A stretch of 64,000 nucleotides of DNA from Pyxicephalus adspersus. Taxonomy: Eukaryota > Chordata > Amphibia > Anura > Pyxicephalidae. Of the stretch, positions 47,143 through 58,598 are shown piece after piece; the first letter of the stretch is position 1; the number at the start of each line of letters is the position of its first letter. The notes under the pieces were generated by a model, which made no database searches, had not been told where the DNA came from, and saw only the letters and a program-made list of their open reading frames with translations. The translations under genes were made by a program, and so were the position numbers. The stretch is taken from assembly GCF_032062135.1 (NCBI RefSeq), contig NC_092868.1, forward strand, positions 47,436,638 to 47,500,637, read 5' to 3'.

Positions 47143-47215
47143 TGGGTGCACCACCTGGTACTTTTCAGTAACCCTAATTGTTTTTTTTGGTGGTTACTGA
47201 AAAGTTAGGCTCATA
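47143..47215 (-). repeat. F7 repeat fragment, minus strand
   Basis: 'GTGCACCACCTGGTACTTTT' 'CAGTAACC' and 'GGTGGTTACTGAAAAGTTAG' are inverted matches to 48740-48850 and are also inverted to each other. Confidence 0.55.
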
Positions 47216-47221
47216 ATGCAG

Positions 47222-47483
47222 AGGCCACCACTCTCTAAGTTGCTAGGGGTTTGTTGGACATTGGATAGTTTGTTCCTCTCAGGTCAGTTACCAATGATCT
47301 TTTTGGCTATCTGTAAAGGGAGGCAGCCTTCCAAATGGCCAGCAATATAGGAAGTATGCTTACCAACGACCACTGAGCCAATATCCTGTGAGCTGTGGAT
47401 ATAGAAATTATAGCAGGGGTTCCCTGAAGACCTGAAAGTTATTTCTAGGTTCCCCATGTTAAAATGTTTGAAAAACACCGTTG
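47222..47483 (+). mobile_element. F4 hAT-type MITE copy
   Basis: It contains 'TTGCTAGGGGTTTGTTGGAC', 'TTTTTGGCTATCTGTAAAGG' and 'GGGTTCCCTGAAGACCTGAA', ending near TGTTTGAAAAACACCG. Confidence 0.75.
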
Positions 47484-48699
47484 TAGACTATAAAAGTTGG
47501 CAAACATCCCAACCAATTGTCTTTCTGTTGTTTTATATTGATTATCGTGAATATTCTTCATGTTCATGAATAGGCCCATTTAGATCTTTATAGGACAAAT
47601 GTTAGTCATTGCCTGGTATCGTGGTAATGGATGTGATATTGTCCTCATGCATCCTCACCAAATGTATCGTTGTGAAACTGAAATATTATTCCACTGTTTG
47701 CACAGATTCCTGTGAGTCAACTTGTCAACAAAATGTAATTACTTGGCTTCCTCCTCCCTCCCCCATTTTTTTTTTTTCCTGTTGAAGTAGGGTTGTCCAT
47801 CCGCACATTCATAATACTGCCCATTCACAATTCTCCACAGAATCTCCGGGCAGGTCACCTCGTTTGACACAAAGGCCTCATTTGTCTGTCATAAGCAAGG
47901 CTGTGGATTTTTTTTTCTTCCCTCCTCCTCTTCCCTCTTTGTACCCTTGGAGGCAAGTGAACAATTTTTTTTTTTTTTTTTTAGAGTGGCAAAAATAATC
48001 TTTTTTTTAGCGTATGTATAAATATTTAAAGTCTCCGTTAAAACATTCAAATTCCAGTTGGATAGAGCACAACGTACTTGCACATCCCGTGTGCTGACAG
48101 ATGAGGCTTTGGTGGTGACAGGGTTGTGACGCATTGGCAATTAGGGCCGGGGTTATGAGGATTTCAGGTGGGGGCAGGGAAGCCCCCAAGGCTTCTGACT
48201 ATACAATAGGATTTACAGCACGGCAAAAAATATCGGGCCTTATTTACCAAAGGGTTGTTGTTTTTGTGATTCTAGCAGCCAGCCGGATTCACACTTGTAG
48301 TACACTAGGCAAGAATTGGATAAGCCGAGACACTGCACAGGTTCGTAATGTGACAGCTTTGTGGTTGTTTTGTCAGCTCGCGTCTTTCATCACGTCCAAA
48401 GTGTAGCAAATTCTCCTACTTGGACAGTTATCGGGAAGACAAGTGTTCCCGTTGGATGATTTCCCCTCTAGTCTGTTCGGGTGCCAACTAAAAATGTTTT
48501 CCTCGCTTTCAGTTCCAATACCAATGGGCACCAAGTGGAGAAATTTTACACTATTTTCTTGGGTCGAGTTGGCACCCAAAATGCATTAAGTGCAAGGCAT
48601 CCAAAATCCGCATTGATGTATGTATTATTGCAGGAGATAGGTGTGAATCGGTAGGCCTTAGGATTATGGTGAACCTGTATGGCAATTTACAGTGTTTAC

Positions 48700-48855
48700 T
48701 TTTTTTAAGCCAGATGGGAAGAAGATGTAGGTGGCTGGCAGCCCTTGTATTGTTACCAGTTCTTCAGTAACCACCAAAAAACAGCCAGGTGGTTACTGAA
48801 AAGTGCCTGGTGGTGCACCCAGCTAAAAGAGGCTAGGAAGAACACTGTTACATTT
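48700..48855 (+). repeat. F7 repeat copy
   Basis: 'TTCTTCAGTAACCACCAAAA', 'GGTGGTTACTGAAAAGTGCC', 'TGGTGGTGCACCCAGCTAAA' and 'AGAGGCTAGGAAGAACACTG' are shared with 40195-40305. Confidence 0.6.
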
Positions 48856-49779
48856 TTAATAAGAAATGTGGTGGTCCCACTGTCCAAATGGACTGTTCTA
48901 TGTATTATGGACTATTATGTATTTAGGCCCATTCATACTGCCTTAGAGCTCCTCATTTATTAAATTTCTGGTGCATGAGCCCCCTTTTATTGGATTTCTA
49001 AGGATGCTTTCAAACAATCAACTTGGACATTTGTCATTTTTGGCTTTCTTAATGTGTTCTCCTTTTTGGCCATTGGTTGACTCCTAGATGAGAAACTTTT
49101 CTCCCAACTATTCTGAAAATTTCACGCTGAAACATAAAAACCTTGGATTTGACAACTAATGGTGTTTCTCGGACATTGTTATGGGGACTATCGATATCAC
49201 ATTGGTTGGTATTACTCACTAGCTAGGTGGGCTAATATTTCGGTCACCAATTCAGTAAGCAGTTATTGTGGCTCTTTTAGTGGCACATAAATAAGACCAT
49301 GCTGGATCATGGTTTGTTGTGGTGGGTTTTAATTTTACTATGAGGACTGTATCCTTATGGTTGTTGCTGAAAGTTAATGTCAATGGTGCTACTTGCTGGA
49401 CTCCAGTGTCCATGGAGGGAAGTTGTTGTTTTTGTGTATTACTTGAGCCTTGTAGAGTCTTGTAAATCCTCTCTGTAGCCCTGGAGCACTCTCCTGCCTG
49501 TCTTTGTTGTTTAATGACTAACTGGGTGCAGTTTTGTGCATAGCTGTCTTAGCAGGTAAGCCCCATTTTATTTTTTTACATATTAACTTTCCACAATGTT
49601 TGGTGGCCCTCAAGTCAGGGAGGCCCTTGTACTTCCTAATTCTTTGTACCATTGGGTCTGTAAAGTATGTGGTCAAGGCTGCAATTGTATGTACATGTAC
49701 TCTTAAAATGTCTACTTCTTTGCTTATTCAATAAACAAGTACCGTGAGTCACATACGGGCCTATCTATAGCAGCCTTTT

Positions 49780-50300
49780 TCAGCTGTCAACCGGATACAG
49801 CGGTCAGAAGATGAAAAATATGTACTGGGGCTGTTGCCCGTTGAACATCACTGCGGCTTTTATCCAAGCCTAACCTAAATGGAGAAGTTGATTCTGATTA
49901 CTGCACCTTTTTCCATTGCGCCAAACGTTCTAAATGTCGCCTTTGTCTCATATCCTTTTCCACCTCCAGCCACACATGACTGTCTACATTATTCCTGGAA
50001 GGAGTGATTTAACCTTGTTTAAAAAGTTTTAGCTGTTCAACTTCAGAAACATTAAAGCTTTTTATACAGGGCTATTTTCCACAACGTTTTAGTCTGGAGC
50101 CGCGTGCCTGAAGGTCCTCAATGCTCATTAATGGACATTCTCTAGGCATCCAGGAAAAGTGCTTATGACCTGTCAGTTAGTATGCATTAAGCAGCCACTT
50201 GCAGACATACTTATCTACAAGGGTCTTTTCTTCCGGAAGTGAGCCTGTTCTATGTACGGACGGCTCAGGCTTAAAAGCCTAATTATGGTTTAATGGTTAG
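49780..50300. promoter_or_regulatory. non-repetitive intron 1 block, candidate enhancer
   Basis: The block is repeat-free. It includes an ETS-like TTCCGGAAGTGA near 50231, a TEAD/STAT-like ATTATTCCTGGAAGG near 49988 and several AT-rich homeobox-type sites. These are motif matches without conservation data. Location in the first intron, 2.5 kb upstream of exon 2, suits an enhancer. Confidence 0.3.
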
Positions 50301-50437
50301 AGTAGAGAATGATAAAAACACAGTCCGGGTATTTTTCCTATTATATCCTATTAGTAGAGTTGCTACATTTTTCTAGGGAAAAAATGCCAACCTAAGGAAT
50401 CCCATTTTTTTATGGGTCAGCCATCAAGTACCATCAA

Positions 50438-50583
50438 GGGGCCCAATGTATAAAACCTGAGTGATTCAGCAAACCTGCAATGGATCTGGTCCAGGATTCA
50501 AAACATTGGCTAGCAAATAACTTTGAAGAAATCTGTTTCAGGTTTGCTGGATCACCCAGCTTCCAAGGCCCAAGGTGTCGCTC
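50438..50583. mobile_element. F2 MITE copy, partial
   Basis: It starts GGGGCCCAATGTATAAAACC, has 'TTCAGCAAACCTGCAATGGA' and 'TTTGCTGGATCACCCAGCTT', and ends near AAGGCCCAAG. The ends are truncated. Confidence 0.65.
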
Positions 50584-52564
50584 CTACCTACGGAGATTCT
50601 CTCTTATTTCCCATTCCCACTCAATAGAAAATAAGAAGAAATCTTGTGTTGGACGCCTGTTTTGGTAGCAGTGGCTTAACTGGTTTTGGTTTCACATCAC
50701 TGTCTATACCAGAGACAATGTCACTTTTCACCACTAGATTTTATAATTACCATTCAAAATTCACCAAACCCAATAAGATTACTGAAGTTGGAATTTTTTT
50801 CTTGGCAGCTACAAGTTACTGGATGTTGCACATCTTTATTGCACTTTGTTGTTTGTGATACCAAATGCCCTTCGGTTTGTCAACATCAAGGGGCCTTTGT
50901 TGCAATTTTTTTAGTTTGCTTTAAACTCATTTCACTACGTTTACTTTTAACTTTTACACCACGGGAACAACAAAACCTGACCGACTACTTGGTCATATAT
51001 TGGCTGAATGGCTGCAGAGTGAAGGATTACAGCCACTACAAATAAAACAGTGACGTCTTTGTGTGTGTGTAAAATGTGTCAGTGCGTAGCTGGGAGTGTA
51101 AGCGGTCGCCTTTGTCATTAAAGTCCGTTCTTGGTGTCTCTGTCTGCATTTGGGAAGCAAGTCACGTTTATAGGCTTCATCAAGTCAGCTGTTTAAATTC
51201 CAAAAACATGATTTTTTTTTTGAAGGTGGTAATAATTTCATGTAGCATCTCTGGTCAAAATAAACTCTAGTATGGATATTCTACCAGATCTAAAAAATCA
51301 TATTGCTGAAATAAACATCAGCTTTTGCATGGTTGCCTTTTTTAGAGCTTTACAATAAAGCTTTATACTGTGGGCTTTAAAAGTCAATTGTTACTAGTTG
51401 CTGTTCTGTGCACAATACAATTGGCAATATATGTGCCCCTATAGATACTATTAGGAAAACTAGTTGTACTTTTGAAAAGTTAAGCATGAGAATTTTACCT
51501 TTCCTCATTCTTAATAGTAAAAGACAGGATTTAAATGTCTTTGTGCTATCTTTATAGACGTGTGATTCATACTGTCATTATATGGACTCTGGTCAATCTT
51601 GGAGAAGTCACTTGTAGAGTAGGGAGGGGCAGATATGTGTACCCTGTACTTTTGATTACTGCACATGTTATATCTCTGGGTGTTCCCTAATTTTTACAGA
51701 AGTGGAGTGCTTTTTTTTTTTCTCTCCTCCCACTGAAACTAAAGCACTACTGGGATCATAAAAACTACATATACATATTGACTGTGCAGTATTAGCTATA
51801 TGCTGTATCGGTTATACATTATTGGCTTTTATGGTGCTACTCAGATTTGCCTTCCTGCCTGCAAACATATTAATTTCTTGCAATTCTAATTATGCCTGTG
51901 CACTGTAGAATAGATTTCTGCATACACCACTGCATCTCTTGTTTGTCAGAATGTCACTGGAATTGGGAACCATCAAATGCCTAAGAACTTTTTCCTGCAA
52001 CAGTGTGATATCCATAGCCAGGAATCTGATATCTGTTCCAGATTCCACTGGCATGTGGTGTTGCAGGTTGATTTTGTGTTTTCCGGTCCCTTTTCAATTG
52101 GACCCCAATAGAAATCAGGGACATCCACCCGGGGAACTCCCTGAAAATCTGTTATCATTTATGATTTGGCACTGAAAACACCAGCAGAAGTCTACATTTG
52201 GGTTAAAGTGCTGATAATGTTTGAATATAGCCGTCACAAGAAGGAAATTCCTAATAAAGGTTTATAGTCAATTACCAAGAAGCAAGCTGAAGAACATTAC
52301 GCTGCTGGAAAACCCAATTTACTGCTAGAAGCATGATTTGACACTGACATGAATGCGAACAATAATCCAGCTGTGTTCTGTAGATGGTAGAAAGGATTGT
52401 GGTTGAAAACCTTTTAACTTCTGCATGCCAAAATGAAATGTCATCAATGGAAAATTCTTTTTTTTTTAAAGTGTAGCTAATCAGATCTAAAAAGCACCTT
52501 AAGGGAGCTGAAAGAAACTAAGCGATTCATTAAATTAATTTCATATCTGATTTTTTTTCTGCAG

Positions 52565-52622
52565 ATGAAGAGATGACAGCTGATGTTAGACCAGAAGCTC
52601 TCGTGAATAAGAACAACGCACA
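52565..52622 (+). other. ERRFI1: ERRFI1 5' UTR in exon 2 with three upstream ORFs
   Basis: The acceptor tttttttctgcag ends at 52564. The 58-nt leader that follows contains three upstream ATGs: 52565 (three codons, stop 52574-52576), 52573 (17 codons, stop 52624-52626) and 52583 (seven codons, stop 52604-52606). The stop of the 17-codon ORF overlaps the ERRFI1 start as ATGA. That geometry favours reinitiation or competition at the main start. Main-start usage itself is supported by protein homology. Confidence 0.8.
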
Positions 52623-52738
52623 ATGACCACAGCTGGGCTCACAGCTCAAGACATGTCACTGAAGAGTGGCTTTCTCCATAGTGCACAAGGCCTGATGTGT
52701 GCAAAGTCATGCTGGGCAAATCATAGCGACTATGATAA
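52623..52738 (+). CDS. ERRFI1: ERRFI1 coding exon 2 (N-terminus, CRIB-like region)
   Basis: This segment encodes residues 1-38 plus two bases of codon 39. It starts MTTAGLTAQD and contains an MSLKSGFLHS stretch that lines up with the human N-terminus (IRVPLKTGFLH). In mammals this region is a CRIB-type motif that can bind Cdc42. The start was chosen because the human initiator falls at the same place and because the upstream frames are closed by stops. The donor is gataa|gtaagt at 52739, so codon 39 becomes AAC (Asn) once joined to exon 3. The open frame is too short to stand out alone. Confidence 0.92.
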
Positions 52739-52846
52739 GTAAGTAACACTGCTCCCTTCTATATTAAGCTGGCTACATAGGACAATCTTTAATTTCGTAT
52801 GCTTTGTTTTATAGATCAACTGAACCTTTTTCTATTTTTCTCGTAG
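52739..52846 (+). other. ERRFI1: ERRFI1 intron 2 (108 bp)
   Basis: A very short GT-AG intron, gtaagtaac to ttttctcgtag, that separates the two small coding exons. It has a pyrimidine-rich 3' end and no other feature. Confidence 0.92.
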
Positions 52847-52923
52847 CACTTTCTATGGTATGGAGCCTTTGTCGTTACCCTATAGTATGAAATCCCCAGC
52901 ACAACAGCAAATTTCCTCTATTG
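52847..52923 (+). CDS. ERRFI1: ERRFI1 coding exon 3
   Basis: This 77-nt exon lies between the acceptor ttttctcgtag and the donor ttg|gtaagc. It encodes roughly residues 39-65, including FYGMEPLSLPYSMKSP. That aligns with the human stretch FLNIDPITMAYSLNSS, so it is the homologous small exon. The intron before it is only 108 bp. The reading phase is consistent at both junctions: the exon starts with the last base of codon 39 and ends with the first base of codon 65 (Gly). Confidence 0.92.
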
Positions 52924-53799
52924 GTAAGCTGTTTTCTTATTTTATTCATTACTTGGAAGTCATGCCTTTTCTGCACACTTTCTATGAGTTGAATAATAGC
53001 TTAAAATCAGAGGCTTGATATGTTGAAGCTAATAGAAAGAAAGGTGCATGTGTGCTGCAGCAAACAATTATGAGCCGGCCATGTTTTCAGGCAATATCCA
53101 GTGATTGCTTGTATTTGGTATATTGCCAAGTCAGTTATGTCACAATGGTTAAATATTATGATTACACTGCAATTCTAATTAAAGCTGAGTATTATTTTAC
53201 ATAGTATTAGAACCTATGTCAGCATAATGTTTATTTCAGTAGCAACACTGGTGAGATTGTGGAACGGATTGGGAAAATAAGGGCAAATCTTGAGCAAAGA
53301 AGGATTAGAGTCTTCTTATTAAGGAACTTACATCTGGGTGGTTGTCTACTAATGTAGTGCAAATGGTGTGTGCAACCTTGTTGGTAACCCTGTGGAAATT
53401 ATAGCTGATTACATGCAGTCAATTTTGGTCCGATCACTCTCATGGCATGGGAAAAGTCCAGTCCTGGTTCCCCTGGGGGTTTATGGATAATTTATATCTA
53501 TCAATATTGGATAAATATCCCAAAAAAATGACAATTTGTGACTTGAGATTGGCAGAAGAATGGTAAACATGTAATGTATCACACCATTGATAGGTGGTCA
53601 TTGGGGGGAAAAAGGGACACTGCAATGGGAGACTTGGACCTAGGGATATACCCTTTCCCCCATTCTGGGCAAAACTTTGAAATACGTAGATTAAGCTTCA
53701 CTTTAGATGCAGTTTAGATATAGAAAGTCATCTTTATTTGAATAGGACAATAATGCCCTAAGAGCTTAAACTAATCTGATCCTATCTTGTGTATTTCAG
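52924..53799 (+). other. ERRFI1: ERRFI1 intron 3 (876 bp)
   Basis: A GT-AG intron from gtaagctg to gtgtatttcag. I see no recognisable repeat or additional exon inside it. The 61-residue minus-strand open frame near 53440-53625 has no coding look. Confidence 0.92.
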
Positions 53800-54998
53800 G
53801 TCAGATTTCAAAGCCATTTATGGCAAATGGACATTGTTGCTCTGAAAATTGTATGAAGGCTAAAAAAACAAACTTTCTTCATCTTGGTATTCCCATCGAA
53901 GAACATTCTACAAACTGTGAAGATGACCAAGTTGTTCCCTCCTTTAAAAAACTGTCAATGAATGGTGGTTCTGGTTCAGAAAGGACCCCTCCTCTGACAC
54001 CTGTAAAAAGTGGACCACCTTCTTATTCCATTCCATTTAGTGATCGGAGCTCGAGGCCTCTTCCGCCACTTCCAATTTCTGAGGACAGTTCTCTGGACGA
54101 TGCAGATAGCGAGGTTGAGTTTCTCACCAGCTCTGATACGGACTTGCTTATACAAGATGGAAGACCTTTGGCATTTAAATATGGTGTTCCAAGCAGGAGA
54201 AGTTTCCGAGGCTGTGGACAGATCAATTATGCCTATTTTGACTCAACATCTGCCCCTAAACCAGCAGAGGAAAGTGCGCCATGTCAACAGAATGGACGTA
54301 TACAGAACCCTAAACCTCAGAAACTAGAGCAAAACCACCGGAGGCTACGGCGGTCTCATTCGGGACCAGCTGGATCCTATAATAAACCTACAATTCGGGT
54401 ACACACAAACAGGACTTCCCCTAATTCAGATGAAGACAAACCTGTAGTACCACCAAGGATCCCAATACCCCCTAGGCCCCTTAAGCCGGATTACAGAAGG
54501 TGGTCAGCTGAAGTTTCTTCAAATGCATACAGCGATGAGGATCGTCCTCCAAAGGTACCACCAAGGGAACCTCTTTCCAGGAGCAACTCTCGAACTCCGA
54601 GCCCAAAGAGTCTTCCTTCATACCTCAATGGCATCATGCCCCCAACACAAAGTTTTGCACCTGACCCAGCATATGTCAGCACTAAAGCTTTTCATAGACA
54701 GAACAGTGAAGGATCTGCTAACAAGATCCCTTGCATTTTACCCATTATAGAAAATGGGAAGAAGGCTAGTTCGACGCATTATTACCTTTTACCGGAGAAG
54801 CCACCATACTTTGCCCGATATGAGAAATATTTCACAGAGTCTAAAGACACTGGCTCTGAATCTAAAGTGCCATCATGGTCTAGTGACAGTAGCTCATCTT
54901 CGTCGTCCCCAAAGGCCGACACAAAGGCTAAACTGGACATGAACTATGCCAAACGCAAGCACCTCTCGGAAGTAGTTTCTCCATGTTTAGGCGAATAG
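53800..54998 (+). CDS. ERRFI1: ERRFI1 main coding exon 4 (ErbB receptor feedback inhibitor 1)
   Basis: This exon encodes residues 65-463 of an adaptor that binds and inhibits EGFR and other ErbB kinases and acts in the cytoplasm at the inner membrane face. It has no membrane segment and is rich in Pro and Ser, as the family is. Visible in order are TPPLTP, the SH3-ligand RPLPPLP (150-156), an acidic [11 protein letters not shown] (169-179), [16 protein letters not shown] (197-212), a 14-3-3-type RRSHSGP (248-254), [14 protein letters not shown] (281-294), and [10 protein letters not shown] (313-322). The EGFR-binding region comes next: [18 protein letters not shown] (337-354), then [11 protein letters not shown] with Tyr392/Tyr393, matching human Tyr394/Tyr395, which EGFR phosphorylates. 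A Ser-run (428-434) precedes the conserved KRKHLS tail. The protein ends VVSPCLGE, four residues beyond the human VVSP. The acceptor is gtgtatttcag|GTCAG. An in-frame TTG further left (53787) lies in the intron and is not a start. Confidence 0.97.
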
Positions 54999-56593
54999 GT
55001 CATTCTCATACTACAAGATGTTACGCTAAATGTCAGGACTTTCTTGGTTGGTTTCAAAGCAACACAAGAAGAGGGGGGATAAAAAACTGTATTCTCAAAG
55101 AACTGAATATATTTCTTAACATTTTAAGTGATCCTTCCCAGTTTCTATGAAGCAAAAACTGAAGAGATACGGAGTCTTATATGAGCCTCCTTATTATAAT
55201 GTGAGAGGTACTCTTAATTCTGTTAATAATTGCAAGGCAAGCGACACCATAAAGCTGTGTTAAACTATTACTTACTGTAAACCCGCAGTATAAGCAGAAT
55301 AAGTGCCGTTACAAAGTAAATGAGTTGCAGGTGTTTGTGTACTGCTGATTGGGATTGGACAGTGAGCGTGTTTTTTGGAAAAGAATTGTGCAGTATTTGT
55401 GCATCCTGTTTTGTTCTGAAGCTCTTTCTCTGTCTGTTCTTCATTGCTCCAATCTTGCTTTTGTTGTACTAGGCTCAAACTCAACAAGCTGCTAGCAATT
55501 GGTTTTACTAAATTAGAACAGGACGGATTCTTGTTTTTCTGGTTCTAGAAGATACTAAAAAGCACACGTCGGTGGAATGTCCTGGACATTCAAGACTGGA
55601 ATAGTTTTAAACAAAGAAAAGTGTACCTGTTGTCTGTGCATAATGGGGGCATTTATTTTGGTGGGTGCGGGTCAACTATGAGCTAGCCGGTTTCTTGTTT
55701 GGGCTAACCATAGCCATGAGATGATCAGTGGCACCTTCAAAATCCATGTGCCCATATATTAAGTTGCTGCAAGATCTGAAAGCAGTTGGGTTTTTGTAAC
55801 TATGCAACACAAACACCCCCTTATCAGTAAGCTGTGCCACCATTCTCATGATTTTTTTTGGCCATTATATTATGTCAATAACCATTCTGTCTCCATTTTG
55901 TGCAGACAACAGATAAGCACTTGTGCACAGTCCAAAAATGATTAAAAAGGAGACGATCCCCAGTGTTCTTTTACTCTTTGGAAAGTGTTTATTTTAGATT
56001 GCCGGTACATCCCTCCTCATTCTCACTTTGTTATTTTCCTTGTTAAAAACAGATCTGAAACGCAAGCTGGTCTTGTTTATTCAGTATTTTATGTCTCTCA
56101 TTTTGAAGCTTTGGAAAACACGTTGACACGTCACAGTTGGGTGTCATGGTTGAAAGGGCCCTGAAAGTATTGCCAATGTTATCTTTAGCAGTCAGCGAAC
56201 TTTCTTCTCTGAATTTCCAATCTGAAACACAAGGAAAATGCTGCTGGAAAGTTCTTCTGCCATTGCCAAAAGCTCGTTGATCAGCCTGTTGGCTTTGGTG
56301 TATCAATAGTCAGTGAGAAGGAGATGCTGATTGCTAAGGGAAACACAGGCTGATCATTCAGATTCATCTATTCCCAAGCCCATGAATGGAATATTCTATC
56401 AATAGGTTGCTTGCAGACTTTTGAGTGAATGTGGTATGGAGTCAAATTATTTACCAAGGTTATTAATGAAGTTGGCACATGTGCCTGTGTCTATAATATG
56501 TAAAAATACACATTTTTCTGGAGGCCCCTAATTTCTTAACTTCAAAGCTTGATATTGTTCTGTTCATACTAATAATCTAATGCCCTTTCTCAC

Positions 56594-56599
56594 AATAAA
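56594..56599 (+). terminator. ERRFI1: proximal candidate poly(A) signal of ERRFI1
   Basis: AATAAA in CACAATAAAATTC, with a T-rich context downstream. Use of this site would end the transcript before the repeat insertions at 56960-57230 and 57735-57830. Another AATAAA at 57556-57561 is a weaker candidate. Confidence 0.4.
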
Positions 56600-56959
56600 A
56601 TTCTTTAATCAAGATGGAATTTTAAGTGGATGGGAAACTGACAAATTGTAATGGGTTCTAAAGGATTGCATTCCTAAAAGAATCTACTTGGCTTCTTCCA
56701 TGGGCATCCAAGGTCTAACAAAGACTTTTTTTGGTAACACAAACCAAACTTTTGTACCATCAATTTTTTTTTTTTAACACCTTGAGATAATCGAACAATT
56801 TTGCACAGAACACATGCACAATTCTCGTACTAGCAACATTAATATTGACGGCATCTGATTGAAAACATGAATGTTTTATGGCTTTCAGGCCATAATATCC
56901 ATCAATTACTCTCTCATGATGTCCTAAGCCAAGATGTGTTCATCCCAATGATATAAAGT

Positions 56960-57230
56960 GTTACTTTAGTGTGTGGTGCCATTTAATGTAAATGGCACAC
57001 CAATGCATTATTAGAGTGGTGGGAAATGCAGTGCATTGCTGTGCTTTGTGGGGCATTGTGTTAGCACTTTGGGGACCATTTGCACCTCTCGATTGCATCA
57101 CAACAACTCAACGCACACATTACGGCCCCTGCATGTGCCTTAACGCAATACATAGTATAAATGGGTTTTTTAGTGCATATGCTGGGCCTTAATTCATATC
57201 AAGCCGTTTTATAAATGACCCCTAATCTAA
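56960..57230. repeat. repeat in the ERRFI1 3' UTR region, family with 57735 and 59290
   Basis: The part 57050-57140 has 'ACTTTGGGGACCATTTGCAC', 'GATTGCATCACAACAACTCA' and 'ACGCACACATTACGGCCCCT'. Near-identical text is at 57735-57800 and 59290-59400. A short inverted TGGTGCCATTTAATG...CATTTAATGTAAATGGCACACC lies at the left side. Confidence 0.65.
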
Positions 57231-57734
57231 ATGGGCACCGGATTTGCCTTTGAATGGAAACATTGAATGTAATATGTTTGTGTGTGAATATGAGCAAAGC
57301 AAAACAAACGCTTTATAATTTGGGTGTAGGAAAACAAATTAGGCCATAGGTGATTCTAAAGAGCATTTGTCATCCATGCAATATGGATCAATCATGATGA
57401 TGAAGCCTAACCAGTAAGAATTAAGGCACTTGTGAAATCAATAACTCCCCCAAGGAAAGGTATCCATATCTATTTCTCACCATTAGGGAGATTTCATTTC
57501 ACTTTTGTCTGTTTGCCAAACGAAGTGAAGGACCCATGATGGGGACACTGGCAACAATAAAGACCAATGGCTTTTTTTTTTACTTTCTGTGCAGTTGGCA
57601 GGGTCAGATAAAAGAGGAATTGCTTGGAAATCTCTATGGGAACAAGAACAGGATTTAAAATGTGATCAAAAGTCTGTTTAATCAAAGCAGTCCTATTTAA
57701 AAACCAGGTGTCCAGAACTATTTTGGCTTGGACT

Positions 57735-57830
57735 TTGGGGACCATTTGCACCTCTCCATTGCATCACAACAATTCAACGCACACATTATGGCCCCTGCAT
57801 CACAACATGTCCAATATGTGGTGCATTACC
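57735..57830. repeat. second copy of the 3' UTR repeat
   Basis: 'CTTTGGGGACCATTTGCACC', 'CATTGCATCACAACAATTCA' and 'TTATGGCCCCTGCATCACAA' match 57060-57140. It adds 'TGTCCAATATGTGGTGCATT', which is also in the 59290 and 59475 copies. Confidence 0.7.
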
Positions 57831-58592
57831 AGCCCACATAAATGAATTGGCTGCCCCAACCCAACTAAACATACAACAATAGACCATCTGGATGTAAATT
57901 GGGCACTTAAGGTAGCTTGTTTCTGGTGTTGAATCATTAGGATTAATCCTTATAAATTGAGCTTCTTCATTATGGTTGCTCCCATTTCTAGCCAATTAGA
58001 GGCACACAACCTGACAGAAACTACTGTTTGTAGAGTAATCCATTGTCTGCCCTTTGTTTTCATGTATGTTGTGTCTATTGTAAGTAACAAACCTGTTCTT
58101 CTTTTCTTCTGTGTTCTTATAGGCTGCTTTCTCTATGTAGACTCATTGGGAAGAAACTGAGATGTTTTGTGCAGTTTTTCCATCTCAGTCTTCCAGGGAT
58201 GGGCACGTTATGTAGCTGCTCAAGGACTGCACCCTCCATCTTGTGAGCTTGCGGTCCTTGGCCTGCAGAATACAAAATGGCCTCCCTGCTGTAGTATGGT
58301 ATGACAGGAGACGATTAGGTGCTGCTGATGACACAGACTGTACTGTGTTTTGTCCCTTCATAATCCAGTGATACACATGCTGTTTACAGTTTTGAAACTG
58401 ATATATATACCGTATATGATTTAACTATTTAAGTTACTTTTTTGTTTTTGTTTTTAATACAGACTAAATGAAGGTAAATAGCGTAAAATGCACTGATATT
58501 CCGGCATATGTACAGTATTTGACAAAGAATGATTCTGTTCATTTTGTTGTTATTTTTGGATAATACTGTGTGTTATCATGTCTTTTAAAATT

Positions 58593-58598
58593 AATAAA
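58593..58598 (+). terminator. ERRFI1: distal poly(A) signal AATAAA of ERRFI1
   Basis: A canonical AATAAA in TTAATAAAACTATAA, followed within 30 bp by the T-rich CTTATTTATG. It is the last good signal in the non-repetitive UTR-like stretch before sequence character changes. Confidence 0.6.

Larger units (their letters stand above)
37237..52564 (+). other. ERRFI1: ERRFI1 intron 1
   Basis: This 15.3 kb intron starts GTAAAC and ends TTTTTCTGCAG. It holds a (TG/TA) run at 37891-37930, a C16 run at 43263-43278 and copies of at least six repeat families, listed separately (41222, 42115, 43727, 45605, 46948, 47222, 48700 and 50438). Between them are stretches with no repeat I recognise: 37250-39550, 44270-44600, 46370-46680, 47800-48150 and 49780-50300. 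No open frame inside it looks like an exon. Confidence 0.75.

Noticed and set aside
53787..54998. A 403-codon frame starting at TTG 53787 as the full ERRFI1 protein
   Set aside because: The first four codons are intron plus the acceptor AG. Splicing to exons 2 and 3 gives a better and homologous N-terminus.
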